Positions 47,090 through 58,074 are shown, counted from the stretch's first letter. The stretch is DNA of 64,000 nt from Dichetophora obliterata (GCA_963920525.1 OY986437.1:30423063-30487062), one strand, 5' to 3'. Numbers and translations: made by a program. Notes: generated by a model from the sequence alone, not told the origin.

Positions 47090-48605
47090 TTGATTTTGAT
47101 CGAGCGAACAGCGGCCAATCAGCGGTCGAACCTAGGCCGCAAGGCCGTACAAGGGTCGAACATGGCCAAAAAATAATCCAAAAAGCCTACACTCAAAAAA
47201 ATTTGCTTCCCTTAAATTAAGAAACTGTGACATCAATTCATAAGCATGGGTTTTTCTATATTCTATAGAGCTTTGTCCTTAGCCCGAATCACCCTGAGTA
47301 AATTTATTAAATTTTCAGAATGATCTGTGAACGCAAATATAAAATTAATGAAGAGAATTTTTGCATGATTTAACGATCTCACGTCTTGAATCAAACAAAA
47401 CAGCTATCAAAACAGCTTCTTAGTTTTAAGGACAAAATTTTACTTAAATATAAGAAATGAAGGTATGATTAAAGTTAAATTTCCAAAACTTGTAAAAAAG
47501 CAGATATAATTTGAAGAAGAACTGTACTGATATCAAGTCCGCTTGCAACATTCTACAGCATGATTTCTTAAATTTGGAGAAATATAAGTTACAAAACTTG
47601 GATATTTCATAGAAATACATGTAAGTTTTTCTTCATTGTACACCAAAAGTAGTTTATTTTGAGAATCCTTTTCTTATATTTCTAGAAAATACTTCAAAAT
47701 TACTTACAAAGCGAACAATTCTAAATGAAGCAAATTAAGCGATGATGGTTTAACAACTGCGATGGTCGAATGGATAAGCTGATGGACTTACACTCATGAG
47801 GCCGAGGTTCAAGTCTCCGGATAATGGTAATTTTTCAATTTTATTTAATGCTAATAATAAAAATATGTACCGTCAGTATAGAAATAATAATTCTCACGGG
47901 ATGCTGTTTAAAATCTTAAAAAAGGCTTTCTCTCGAAGAAAAACTTCTTATTTTTAAAGAAAAAGTTTCTCTTAGTTATAGCCGATGATTTATAAACATT
48001 GCTTACTTTCAGTGAAAATTTTTCTCTTAGTTATAGCCCATGGTTAATAAAGTGTGGAAAAACTTACTCAAATGTCATAATATTTTAACGCTATTTGGCT
48101 AAGTTTAATCAATTTAGCGAAATAGTTCGTAAATGATTTGATAATTTTCCTTAACTATTTTACACTTCTGGTGTCAATTTGAAGAAAAATATGTACTTCA
48201 TTTTTAGAAAATCGGCCATGGCGCTAAATGAAGACCGATTTTTTAAAGATATTATTTGCTGGAAATTTTTTTCTGAGTTTAGCGGCCGAAAGTTGGGTCG
48301 AACACGATCGTACAAGGCCTAAATTAAGTTGTACGGCCGCTGTTCCCTCATTGTATGCCACCAAACTTTTCTAAGCTGTTATTAATCAGCAAACGAATGT
48401 GCAACAAAAAAGCCAAGAATCACTCAGCGATGCTGATGGTGATAGTATCATCACTGTTCGGTCGATGTACAGCCGTTGTACAGCAGAGCTAATTTAAAAC
48501 GGCCTCTGTACGATCGCTGTTTGGCCAAAAGGTCTGCAAACAACCCCCGTACGGCCGAGAAAAATATTAAAAATCCGGTCGTGTTCGGCCCCTGTTAGGC
48601 TTTAG
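47090..48605. repeat. Foldback-like element with GGCCGTACAAGG words
   Basis: The left part (47098-47170) has GCGGTCGAACC, AGGCCGTACAAGG and GTCGAACATGGCC. The right part (48283-48600) has GGGTCGAACACGATCG, GTACGGCCGCTGTT, CTGTACGATCGCTG and CCCGTACGGCCG, many of them inverted. The centre is AT-rich and holds the second tRNA-like module. The ends and target duplication were not resolved. The vocabulary overlaps that of the 38330-40935 array. Confidence 0.5.
47719..47923 (+). mobile_element. tRNA-like SINE module, copy 2
   Basis: Collinear with 15895-16111. The A-box-like TGGTCGAATGGATA is at 47763-47776 and the B-box-like GGTTCAAGTCTCC at 47806-47818, with the same 43-bp spacing. The B box is closer to the Pol III consensus than in copy 1. 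The 3' part again ends ATGCTGTTTAAAATCTTAAA. Confidence 0.55.
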
Positions 48606-48973
48606 TTACAAAATATGTATTTTTATTCGTAATATTGTATTATTCTTAACTCCTTAAAAGTTATTTTTAATATCGAATAGATGCGAGATAAGAAGTTGGT
48701 CTAGTTTGGTGAAGATAAAAGCTGATATAGTGGAACTATATTTTTCTGTAGATATCCTATTTAAAGTCGAAAGTTCAGTTATCAAACCAGTGATCTATGA
48801 TTAGGGCGTTTAGACGATAATACAACAGTAAACACTTTTGAATGACTCATTTCAAAAAATAGTAGAAAAACATTGCTTTGGCAAAATAAGCACAAATAAT
48901 TCTGTTTTTATTAAACAGAAGTTGTACGTATATGAGTTTATCAAAGTGGATGATGCAGAAACCACAGAAGACA
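48606..48973. other. Spacer
   Basis: AT-rich, with no feature supported. Confidence 0.4.
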
Positions 48974-49329
48974 AATAGCCGATACACATTGAGAGCCCGA
49001 ACAGAACCAAAGCGGATGTCAGATGGCGGGCCTCTCTCGGAGAAATCCGCTGAGAACACGCCCAGAATAGGAGCGGTTGTCGGTTGTCGGATCATGGTTG
49101 CATTTCACATTGGGAATGATACAAATTATTTTATTTTATGCTTTGAATTCACATGTAAAAACTAAGAACATAACACTGAACGTACCCAATCTTTAGCAAA
49201 AATATGGCAACATTTAAGTCACTCAGAGAGATATCCGCCACCCGTCAGAGAGAAATTAGAATAGATTCTATTCTGGCGTTTTTCCGTCACGCATTTCTAC
49301 GGCGATTTCATCTTTGGCGGCTGCATATA

Positions 49330-49823
49330 GACCCCTTTTATATTGGTCAAGACTTGAAGTCAAGTTTCAGAGTTTGTAGGCAATTCGCCGCACATCGGAA
49401 GCGACGGAAGGGAAAAAGAAACTGCAAGCTGTACCGGAAATTTTTCGTGTTTTTTCGTGTTCCTTTTGCTATTTTCGCGTTGTTGACAGTGCTTTTTATT
49501 TTATTTTTCGCATATCATTGTGAGTTTGTTAGACTACGGTTGCATTAAAATATTTTGCATCCAATATAATTTAATTTTGCATTAAATTTTTAAGCAAAAA
49601 CGTGTTGTTAACTTCCATCGTGGTAAAAAAATAAAATTCAGTTTGCAAATTTCAATAAACTATAATTCATTTGCTTGCTACCTATCTCGTTTTATTTTTA
49701 GAAAACAAGCAAAGAAGACAAGAACTTGAATTCAAGTCTTGACCAATGTGAAAGCTTTTGTCAAGTTCAAAAGAGAACGTAAAAAAAACTTGACTTCAAG
49801 TCTTGATCAATGTAAAAGGGGTC
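49330..49823. mobile_element. Inverted-repeat element with GACCCCTTTTA ends, 494 bp
   Basis: GACCCCTTTTATATTGGTC plus AAGACTTGAAGTCAAGTTT at the left is mirrored by the right end finishing AAAAGGGGTC at 49823. The arms are about 40 bp with two mismatches. A third, partial arm (CTTGAATTCAAGTCTTGACC, near 49725) shows an internal duplication. The flanks read ATA at both sides, so a 3-bp duplication is possible. Confidence 0.7.
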
Positions 49824-49975
49824 ATATTGTCATGTTTTTTGTAGCACGGCGAATCCGACAACCGACATCCACTTTGGTTCTGTTCGGGCTCTGACTGCAA
49901 CAGTCGTGTACCGACAAAACGAAAAATTGCCGTCAGAGAGAAATGTCGCAGTTTTCTCGAAGACTTGATTATAAT

Positions 49976-50190
49976 CATGGCAGAATTAGAGAAGGTATAT
50001 GCATTTCAGACTGCGCTCTCTTTCTCATAGCCAGAATTGCCAAACTCAAGCATTTTGGTATTCTTGCCTATTTTCGCTTTCTTATCGCATTCTCATCGTT
50101 TTCAGATTTTGTATGAGCTGTCAACTTCGTTTTGACAGTTGCGGCAGTCTCCCTCTCCAAAATGCATATACCTTCTCTAATTCTGCCATG
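49976..50190. mobile_element. hAT MITE with CATGGCAGAAT ends, 215 bp
   Basis: The left end starts CATGGCAGAATTAGAGAAGG and the right end is its inverse. The arms pair perfectly for 29 bp. An 8-bp duplication, ATTATAAT, flanks it (49968-49975 and 50191-50198). The first 11 bp match the ends of the element at 57299-58066, linking two size classes to one hAT lineage. Confidence 0.93.
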
Positions 50191-50712
50191 ATTATAATGA
50201 ACGCAACAGCGACAATCTGTATTTCATACAAAACATAAACAAACTCTGCTATGTTCGCTCTTGTCGTCTATCAAATTAAAAATAGATTGAAGTCTGCGGC
50301 AGCAACAATTGTGGTCGTGTTCTCTCTTTGTCGTGCCGTCTTCAAAAAATACATCTTAATAAGAAAACATGCGTTCTGTTTTTTGACAATTGGCGTTCAT
50401 CGCTAGTCGCAGTCAATGGCCGCATTCAGCGCAGACAACAGTTGGCAACTGCTGTGTAAAAATTCGCTGAATGGTACAAATTTGGTAGCGCTAACTAAAA
50501 CTGATAAAGTAGCGAACGCCTTTTAATCGAGCGAACAAATTCGATGCTACATGAACACAACTGTTTGCTTAACTGCCAAATGGTGTTACTGACGCTGTTA
50601 AATTAATAAACGCAGAAAGAACGCAGCAAATTTAAGTGAGAAACCTTTGCAATTGAATTAAATTTACATAAAAATTAAATTGAATCTAACTTCTGACGTG
50701 TAGAGTAGCAAC

Positions 50713-53229
50713 CAAGGTTGCCAGCCAAAATTCGTAACAATTCCCACGAAAATTACCTTTTTCCCAAAGTCACATAAATTAAATACCACCAAAATTCCCA
50801 TGGTAAAGGTAAACAAAAAAAAAATTCCTACAGCAATTAAAAAATACCAAAAAAAATCCCACGATCATTTAAAATTACCACAAAAATACCACGCGTTTTA
50901 AAAATACCACCAAAAATCCCATATGCGTTTAAAAATCCCATACGTATTAAAAAATACCACGAAAAATCCCATATGTATATAAGAAATTTTAAAAAGTTTA
51001 GAAATACCAGAAATTTTGCATTTAAATAAGCAGAATTAAATAGACACGTCGATAGTTAAAAATTTTGCATTTATTGTCTTTGTTTCAAAACTATAACAAA
51101 TAAATAACCCAAGTAGAATTTTGCGACCACAGGTTACTTAATATACATTTTTTAAATGATGACGTTGCAGAGATACTGATTTGGATAATATTTTATGGAA
51201 AAAGTTTGTAAAAATTCCTATTTGTAAAAATTCCTTTTCTTAAATAAAGCCTTCAATGTGACTTTCCTGTTTAATACTATTTTACCACTATGTCACGGAA
51301 TGTTGTAACGATTTATCAAGTTTTACCTTTAAAAAATGCGTCACTCAACTATGGAGTAATAACTTAAGAAGTTATCATTTTGTAACGATTAAATAATTGC
51401 GACCCAAGTGTAGGCTCTTTGTATTTAAAATGGTGGCCGCAAATTATTATTATATTTTCCTAACTATAAACATGAAATTGCTTTTATATTGTATTGTTAA
51501 GCTTTTCAACTATGTTTTATTGATTGCTTACATTAAAAACTATTCCAGAAATTTGTGTACAATACTTTCTTCACAAAACTTTTTAAAACATTTTTTATTA
51601 ATATATGAAATTATTAAAAAATTTCTGAATTTAGATTGCGCTTAAATTTTTAAGAAGTTATGGCTGTTTTTTACCGAAAATCTTCTTTCCCATTTACATT
51701 TAGCTCCAAAAAATATCCAAAACACCTAATGTTATGTTGTACTCTTTTATTTTATATAAATTCTAATTATAAAATAATTTATAATAATTATGGCTGTAAA
51801 CAAAATTGGCAACTCTATAATGCATTTATACTAAAATGTAATAAGTAACTTCAAAGTAATTTTTACTAAAACAATGTCGGCATTGTGTTGCACCACTTTC
51901 GAAAAATAGGGATCTCTGTAACGTAACCAATACATAACATCATGTCAATGTTGACACAAAAATAAACGCTACGACGTCGCTGCAACCCAAATATGGACCA
52001 TCAGTTCTAGTTGGGAACATACAAATTGTTTCACATAAAGTTAATTGTTACACATATCACATGTTTTCGTCTTATATTTGAGATCGTGAATTTTATTTGT
52101 ATGTATCCATTTAATAATTTCTAAAACGATAGTATGCTTATAAAAATAAAATAATAAAAAATAAACAAAATAAAATAAAAATATTGTTTTCAAAAATATT
52201 TGTGGATTGTGAGGTGATAAGCAATTCATTTTAACACAACATGACTTTTCAAAAATTTAGGTACTTATTTCTAATATCAAATAATTAAAGTGACTTCAGA
52301 ATAAAAAATAACCATAATGAAATATGTATACAGTTTTCAAAGATATTTGTGCTTTGTGAAGTGATAAACAGTGAATTTAACACAATATGATTTTTCAAAA
52401 AATTAGGCACTTATTTCTAATATAAAATAATGTCAGTGACTTCAAAAATAGAAAATAAACAAACTAAATCAAATATTAGTTTTCAAAGATATTTGTGTTT
52501 TGTAAAGAGATAAACAGTTAATTTCAACACAATATGATTTTTAAAAAATGTAGGTACTTATTTCTCATATAAAATAATATACATAAGTGACTTCAGAAAT
52601 AAAAAATTAACAAAATAAAATAAATATAAATTTTTTATGGCAACTGTTATTTAATTTTGATTTTAGCAGATAATTGCTGAATATTGGATTCGATAAGTAA
52701 ACTTGCAAATATTGTCTATTATTGTTTTAGTAGTCTTATATATTTCTCTTTTTTTGGACTTTTAAAATAATTTTTGTAAGCTTAACGCTTGCATGCAGAA
52801 ATGTGGAATTTTCAGAAAGGTCAGAATTTTAAGTTTAGAATTTTTTTCAGAAAAGAATGCGCTATTCGTTTTTATGCAATTTTGTGATGTCAACTTGTTC
52901 TTAAAACAAATATGTAATTTATTCATTTATATTAAGAGTAAGTTCGAAAAAATGTACAGCGTAAACTTATAGCTTTACTCTACTGTATATATACGTCGAT
53001 CATCTAATACTATGATTAAGATTTTGCTTAATAAAAGTGAAAAAAAAACTTTTTAAGAAAAAATTCCCAAATTCCCATGCAATTAAAAAATACCACGCTG
53101 AATTCCCACGCCAGTTAAAAAATACCACGCTGAATTAAAAAATACCATGGGAATTCCCAAAAAAAAAATTCCCAAGACCAATTAAAAATTACCACGAATG
53201 GGATTTTTCCCACAATACTGGCAACCTTG
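50713..53229. mobile_element. hAT element with GTTGCCAG ends, copy B (2,517 bp)
   Basis: The ends CAAGGTTGCCAG and CTGGCAACCTTG are flanked by GTAGCAAC (50705-50712 and 53230-53237). Both arms are filled with AAATACCAC, AAAATTCCCA and AAAATCCCATATG words, inverted between arms. The AT-rich centre holds three 148-bp tandem repeats and no recognisable transposase. It is a larger relative of 32173-32660. Confidence 0.92.
52185..52630 (+). repeat. Three ~148-bp tandem repeats inside the hAT element
   Basis: Units begin GTTTTCAAAGATATTTGTG-like at about 52185, 52333 and 52481. Each contains GATAAACAGT, AACACAATATGATTTTT and AGGTACTTATTTCTAATAT. Internal tandem repeats in the core parallel the 242-bp repeats of the palindromic hAT element. 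Confidence 0.85.
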
Positions 53230-53337
53230 GTAGCAACACATTCAGATAAAAACATCGTGAACTGAGGTAGCGCTACCATTACAGTTCACAACAGTTGTCT
53301 GCGCTGAATGCGGCCAATGTGTATCGGCTATTATGAA

Positions 53338-54480
53338 GAGTTGATGTAGCGATCAATGAAAAAGTCTGTCAAATCTGCTTGGTGGTTTTTTCTGCAAAGA
53401 ACTTGTTGTTGTTGCAACAGATTGCTCAGCTTCATGAACTTATTTGACACTAAGCTCAAATATAGTTCTAAAAAGTATTTTGTTTTTAGATTTATCAAAA
53501 CAATATCTTAATTTAAATGGTCCATTATTAATTTTCTATGTAAAAACTAATTATATTAACATACTACAACATCACAGGGAGATACATACGTATCATCCCT
53601 ATTTTTATTCCGTAATTTTTCCCTTGTTCCCCAGCTAATTTCACCTCTATTGCCAATGTCACTGGTGCAAGTGTAAATGCAACAAATACAAAATACGTCA
53701 TACTTAATTCTACTGCTCAACGGATGCACAGTTCATGCACACATTACATTGTTTTAGAAGTGTCTGTTGTTGTTGTTGCTTTTGTTGCTACCCATAAAGT
53801 TTATATAATTATGCCAGTAGGTAACGCACAGCAGCGTAAAGTAATGCAACGTAGCACCTAACGTGCCGTGTTCCTAGTACCAATACATCAGAGGTACGCA
53901 ACAATTGCAAAAGCCAAGTCTGCATATCCGCTAATGTTGCTAATGGCTGCATGCCTGGCACAATGGGGATGAGGAGCAGGATCATGCATGGAGATTGTAC
54001 GTTGCGCATCATATCAATTGCAGGTCAGTGAATTTTACTGTGGTGCTTGAATAATGGAGGACTATTTTATGCAGAGGCGACAAAGTTTACGTAATAAATA
54101 TTTACAAATATAGGTATAGAGTTTTAGATATGAGATAATAGTTATAGAAACAGACCCTATATTATTTTGTTGGGAGTAAGAATTCTCAAAAATAAATTCC
54201 AACGGAGACAAAAGTTTCTATAATTGTAATTATAGAAGAAGCATCGTAACTTCTTTTAGCGCGCGTTGTAAAGTTCTTGAGTTCAGTTCTCAAACATCGC
54301 ACACACAAAAAACCTTCAAAAGGTTGTTGTGTTCGCAACCCAAAAACAAGAAGACAATTAAGAATAAAATAAACAGACCACAATAAAAAAAAACAAACAG
54401 TCACAAGCAATGTCAGTAACATAAACAAACTTGGAAACACTGAGCACATGTGAGTGCAATATGATCAAGTTTAATAATAA
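53338..54480. other. Unique-looking spacer
   Basis: 53800-54010 is more GC-balanced than its surroundings and non-repetitive. The open frames there are short and lack motifs. No gene or RNA supported. Confidence 0.4.
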
Positions 54481-54612
54481 AGCATGAATGGAAACGATAA
54501 AAGGCAAATAGTAATTTCTAATGAATCACGAATGTTGGCTAAGCGCAAGCAGCCACTTATAGTATTAACAAAGAGCCGATCATATTGCAACTTGCACATG
54601 TGGGTCATTGCA

Positions 54613-54680
54613 TGTGACCAAATATTTAGTATTGCATTTTCGCGGAAGACACAAAATGCAAGTCTGCATATTTGGTTACA
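54613..54680 (+). other. 68-nt stem-loop, pre-miRNA-like shape
   Basis: TGTGACCAAATAT pairs with ATATTTGGTTACA (12 of 13). A symmetric 6-nt internal loop follows, then TTGCATTTT pairs with AAAATGCAA (9 of 9) around a 12-nt loop. The stem is single-copy in this window. It could be a microRNA-type precursor or a chance inverted repeat. The strand is undetermined. Confidence 0.35.
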
Positions 54681-55801
54681 TCAATTCATGATTGGTCGAA
54701 CTAAATATGTTGGAAATGTGACTGGAAAATGGGCGTGTCTTAGAAAAGGAAAAATTGTAACAAATTGTTATAAAAGAAAATTAAATTTAAAATAAAGTAT
54801 CATTATACACATGAAAGTCATACCGGCAGCATTGCCTTCTTTTTATTTTCACAAATCGGCCTTGTGGTCTTTATGCACAGCGCGGCTTGCTTAAAAGCCA
54901 GAACCTTTGTTTCGAATATTTAGTTAGGATTCTTAAATATTTTTAAACACAGTTCCAAACGTAACAAGGTAGATGTATTCAAAATTGTTGAAATTCTTAT
55001 TACTTAGTACGACTTTTTCATAAAACATTGTTACCTAAGAATGAGAAAAAAAACTACATGAAAATCAAAGTTTGACTTTTGATGCAAATATATCCGCTGT
55101 TTTTAAATATAGTTCATTCAAATTTTTTTGTTCAAAATTTAAATAAAAGTACTGACTTAATAGAAATGTCAGTGTATATATTTATTATATTTTTTTTCAA
55201 AAAAGTTTCAAAACATTGTCTTTTTACTAAAAAATAGACACAAAAGTTGTTTTTGTTGTTTTTCCCAATTTTAGGATGACATTTCAATTATCTCCAAAAC
55301 TATAACAGCTAGAAAAGAAGGGGTTTAAATAAAAAAAAAATGTTTGTATAAGAATTTATTTTTTTACTTCTTTTAATTTAAAGGCAAACAGTTTCTTGAA
55401 TATCAGCGCATTTTTGGGAAAAAACTGATTTTTAGGCTTTATATAAAATTTAGTATATTTTCTTATGCGCAACTATGCGCCACATATTTTTTAAGAAATA
55501 TAAGGCAAAAATATTATATTTTATGATAATTATAGCCTTCGACTAAATATTATACGATACTAAAGATTTTTACCTAAATATTAGCTAAATTAAAATTGCT
55601 CAAAGAATTAAGAGACCTATTTTTTAAGTGTTTCTATTTTTTTATAAATGTATTCTTTTTATTTTTTATTAAGTTCAATGGTTAATAAGACCTTTATAAA
55701 CAAAAAGAAAAGAGCAAATTATTATTTTTGCTTTAAATTAAAGTTGTTTAAAATTGACCCTCATTTTTGGTTTGAATACGCTACTTTTTGTTATAAAAAA
55801 T
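54681..55801. other. AT-rich spacer
   Basis: Nothing recognised. Confidence 0.4.
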
Positions 55802-56310
55802 TTAAACTTTGATGGCAGATACACAATTTGAAATATTATTGCGTGAGTAACTAACAAACAGTTGTACATCATCAGCGTACATATGGACGTTACAATATTG
55901 GAGAACTTTTGGTAAATCATTTACATAGAGTGAAGTCAGAAGGGGTCCAATTATAGAGCCCTGAGGAACACCCCTATTGAGGGTCAAAAATTCTGACGTC
56001 TTGTTATTGGCAAAAACAGCTTGAGATCGATCTGATAGGTATGACTGCAATAAGTTACTTGCTGAAGAAGAGAAATTAAACATTTGAGATAATTTACTCT
56101 TAAGAATAACATGATCAACTGTATCGAATGCCTTTGAATGGTCTACAAGAATTAAGAAACTTACTTTACTATCATCCAATCCTGCTCTTATTTCTTCAAC
56201 TACGTCTATTAGTGCAGTGACGCAACTCCTCTTTGCCCTAAACCCAGACTGCTTTTCGGATAGCAAGTTATTGTCGCAAATAAATTTGCTAGTTTGAATT
56301 TTATAAAAAT
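55802..56310 (-). pseudogene. LINE reverse transcriptase fragment with YADD
   Basis: An open minus-strand segment of about 165 codons from the palm of a non-LTR reverse transcriptase. It is missing both the N- and C-terminal parts. From the internal position at 56266 it reads SEKQSGFRAKRSCVTALIDV, then motif A (LVDHSKAFDTVDH), motif B (RGVPQGSIIGPLL) and the catalytic YADD in VHMYADDVQLF. Codons FYKIQTSKFICDNN just upstream extend homology to about 56310. The frame ends at a stop after SNCVSAIKV at 55802. Both catalytic Asp positions (motif A and YADD) are intact, but there is no endonuclease, thumb or tail. This is a dead insertion fragment, probably of a jockey- or CR1-like element. Confidence 0.88.
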
Positions 56311-56691
56311 ATCCAAAGAAGATATTAAGTTTTTAATATATGTAATTTCCATAAAATAGAATTTTTTTATCATTTCATTATATTTTAAATCATGGGTATT
56401 AATATAAAAAACAGAGTAACGCATAAACAAAAATATAAATTAAACTAATTTAAATAATTAATATACACATAAAATACGTATACATAGAATTTGTGTTTAC
56501 ATAAATTTCATTGAATTTCATTTACATTATTTTCACTGTTTGCGTTAATAATTGAATTATATTCTAAGAAAGTTACTATAGGCGTATGTTAGCTGAAATA
56601 AGAAAAAAAATTTTTGGACGATGCAGTCCCAGTCATGATAAAATTATTATTAGGTAGCCTTGACAACTACTTATTTTCTCACGAGCTGCGA
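56311..56691. other. AT-rich spacer
   Basis: Nothing recognised. Confidence 0.4.
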
Positions 56692-56889
56692 CCATCGAAT
56701 TTCACACAAAAGAAAACAATATAAAGTGCGTGTGTCACACACATTGGTGGCTTTCAGCGGAGTCAATAGTTTGCAACTATTTTTATTTAAATTTGAGTGA
56801 GAAACCTTTGCAATTAAATGATCCTGAATGCGGCCAATGTGTGTGACACACGTTCTCTATTTTGTTTTCTTTTGTTTGACATTCGATGG
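56692..56889. mobile_element. 198-bp MITE with ~60-bp inverted arms
   Basis: The left end is CCATCGAATTTCACACAAAAG and the right end is CTTTTGTTTGACATTCGATGG. The arms continue through GAAAACAA and GTGTGTCACACACATTGG on both sides. Inner sequence GAGAAACCTTTGCAATT also occurs near 50638, so this element shares modules with the nest at 49-53.3 kb. No target duplication resolved. Confidence 0.75.
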
Positions 56890-57154
56890 TTGAAACACGA
56901 AATGTGACTCCTACCTATTACTTATTATACCATGGTCCCAGTCAGAGAATATGCTGGCGACATTTATAAAACTACAAATGTTTTTATGATGGTCATGAAA
57001 CTCAAACACACGCTCTTGGATATTGGCTACCAAGCGCTCAGCTTTTTTCGTTTGAAATGATTTTGACAGAATTGTAAGTATTGTCGAAAAGGAATCAAAA
57101 CAAACACAGAATATAAGGGGTACTTTTTAAAGTCTCTCCGTATCGAGCCTACCT

Positions 57155-57228
57155 GGGGCCGAATTACAGCATCCGTGATCGAGCAAAATTACGAAGAGCA
57201 CGACGCTGTAATGCTGTAATTCGGCCTC
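57155..57228. repeat. 74-bp hairpin with GGCCGAATTACAGCAT arms
   Basis: GGGGCCGAATTACAGCAT pairs with ATGCTGTAATTCGGCCTC at the other end. It is a tiny inverted repeat consistent with a deletion-derived miniature element. No target duplication resolved. Confidence 0.6.
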
Positions 57229-57349
57229 TGATTAATATGCCTTGCTGAGCGTCTAGTAGTCAAGATCCAAAAGCGTCATTAAAAAACCTACTCGCTGTCA
57301 TGGCAGAATAACCAGGTAGGGCCGGCTCGCTTAGTGCTCTCACGCGTTA

Positions 57350-57472
57350 AGGGCCAAATAGACTACACAGACTGTTTGGGCAAACAAGACTTTTTTCTCG
57401 TCATAGCGACGACCATACAGCACACAGACAACACTTGTTTGCGCAAACAATCTGTATGGTCTGTTTGGCCCT
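57350..57472. mobile_element. Nested 123-bp Harbinger-like MITE
   Basis: AGGGCCAAATAGAC at the left and GTCTGTTTGGCCCT at the right are inverses, flanked by TTA (57347-57349 and 57473-57475). Inner CAAACA/TGTTTG words also pair. It lies within the hAT MITE. Confidence 0.72.
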
Positions 57473-57535
57473 TTAACGAAGAGTGGAAAATGAAAAAGTT
57501 GAAATAAGAATATTATGTTTTCAAATTGTAAATAG

Positions 57536-57792
57536 CAAAAACGCAATCGACTCGCGTCGTTTCATCACCGAGGTCGTGAAGCGCGACTAGCCAACGGTAA
57601 TTGTGTTTGTGGTCCATCCGCTGATGCGACTGACACAATTAAAGTACAGTTTTCAATAGAATCAAAGAGATTCGTAATTTGTGATGGCGTTATAAATCTT
57701 CGATTTGGCCAAATGATTTCCTCTTCAGGGAGGATTCTTCTTGAGCTAGGGAAGCCTAGCTTTCGGAGTAACCTAAATACAAAAAAAAAAAA
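57536..57792 (+). mobile_element. Retroposon insertion with poly-A and 13-bp TSD
   Basis: A 257-bp insert that ends in a run of 13-15 A at about 57780-57795. It is flanked by AAATTGTAAATAG on both sides (57523-57535 and 57793-57805). Long target duplication plus poly-A marks L1-type retrotransposition. The insert itself (relatively GC-rich, with CTAGGGAAGCCTAGC near its 3' end) is not recognised. It could be a SINE, a 5'-truncated LINE 3' UTR or a processed transcript. Confidence 0.85.
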
Positions 57793-58074
57793 AAATTGTA
57801 AATAGTGCGGACACGTGTGTTAAGTTTGTGTTAATTTGAATGAAGATATTATAAAAACAGTGTAAATAAAACTATAAAATGCCGAGGAAGTGTTCAATTT
57901 GCAAAAAAGCAAGAAAACAAGTTTAACCAAAAATCAACTGGTTATCAAAATAACCATGAACATAAAGAAACTCGAGATGAACAGCTGATTTTGACAACTA
58001 GCTCGCTTTTCTCTGCTTTTTACTTCATTCCTTTCCGAGTCGGCCCTACCTGGTTATTCTGCCATGCTCGCTGT

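Larger units (their letters stand above)
50414..53319. mobile_element. MITE split by a hAT element
   Basis: GGCCGCATTCAGCGCAGACA at the left (from about 50418) is inverted at the right, ending GCGGCCAATG at 53319. The arms match about 29 of 31 bp. Removing the hAT element and one copy of its target duplication leaves about 380 bp. TGAATGCGGCCAATGTGT also occurs near 56827. Confidence 0.7.
48974..53332. mobile_element. Outer inverted-repeat element holding a nest of insertions
   Basis: AATAGCCGATACACATTG at 48974 is the inverse of CAATGTGTATCGGCTATT ending at 53332. Inside the left end, AGAGCCCGAACAGAACCAAAG is repeated in reverse near 49875-49896, together with GGATGTC and a TTGTCGGAT word. 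A diverged relative of this segment lies at 37050-37140. The interval contains at least four smaller elements. The 18-bp outer arms are short for a 4.4-kb span, so this could be a remnant of a foldback. Confidence 0.45.
57299..58066. mobile_element. hAT MITE with CATGGCAGAAT ends, 768 bp, invaded twice
   Basis: CATGGCAGAATAACCAGG at the left is inverted at the right, with CTCGCTGT duplicated on both sides (57291-57298 and 58067-58074). It contains a Harbinger-like MITE and a poly-A retroposon. A short start MPRKCSICKKARKQ followed by a stop at 57879-57926 may be the stub of the ancestral transposase's N-terminal zinc finger. An orphan end of the same element is at 28485-28580. Confidence 0.92.
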
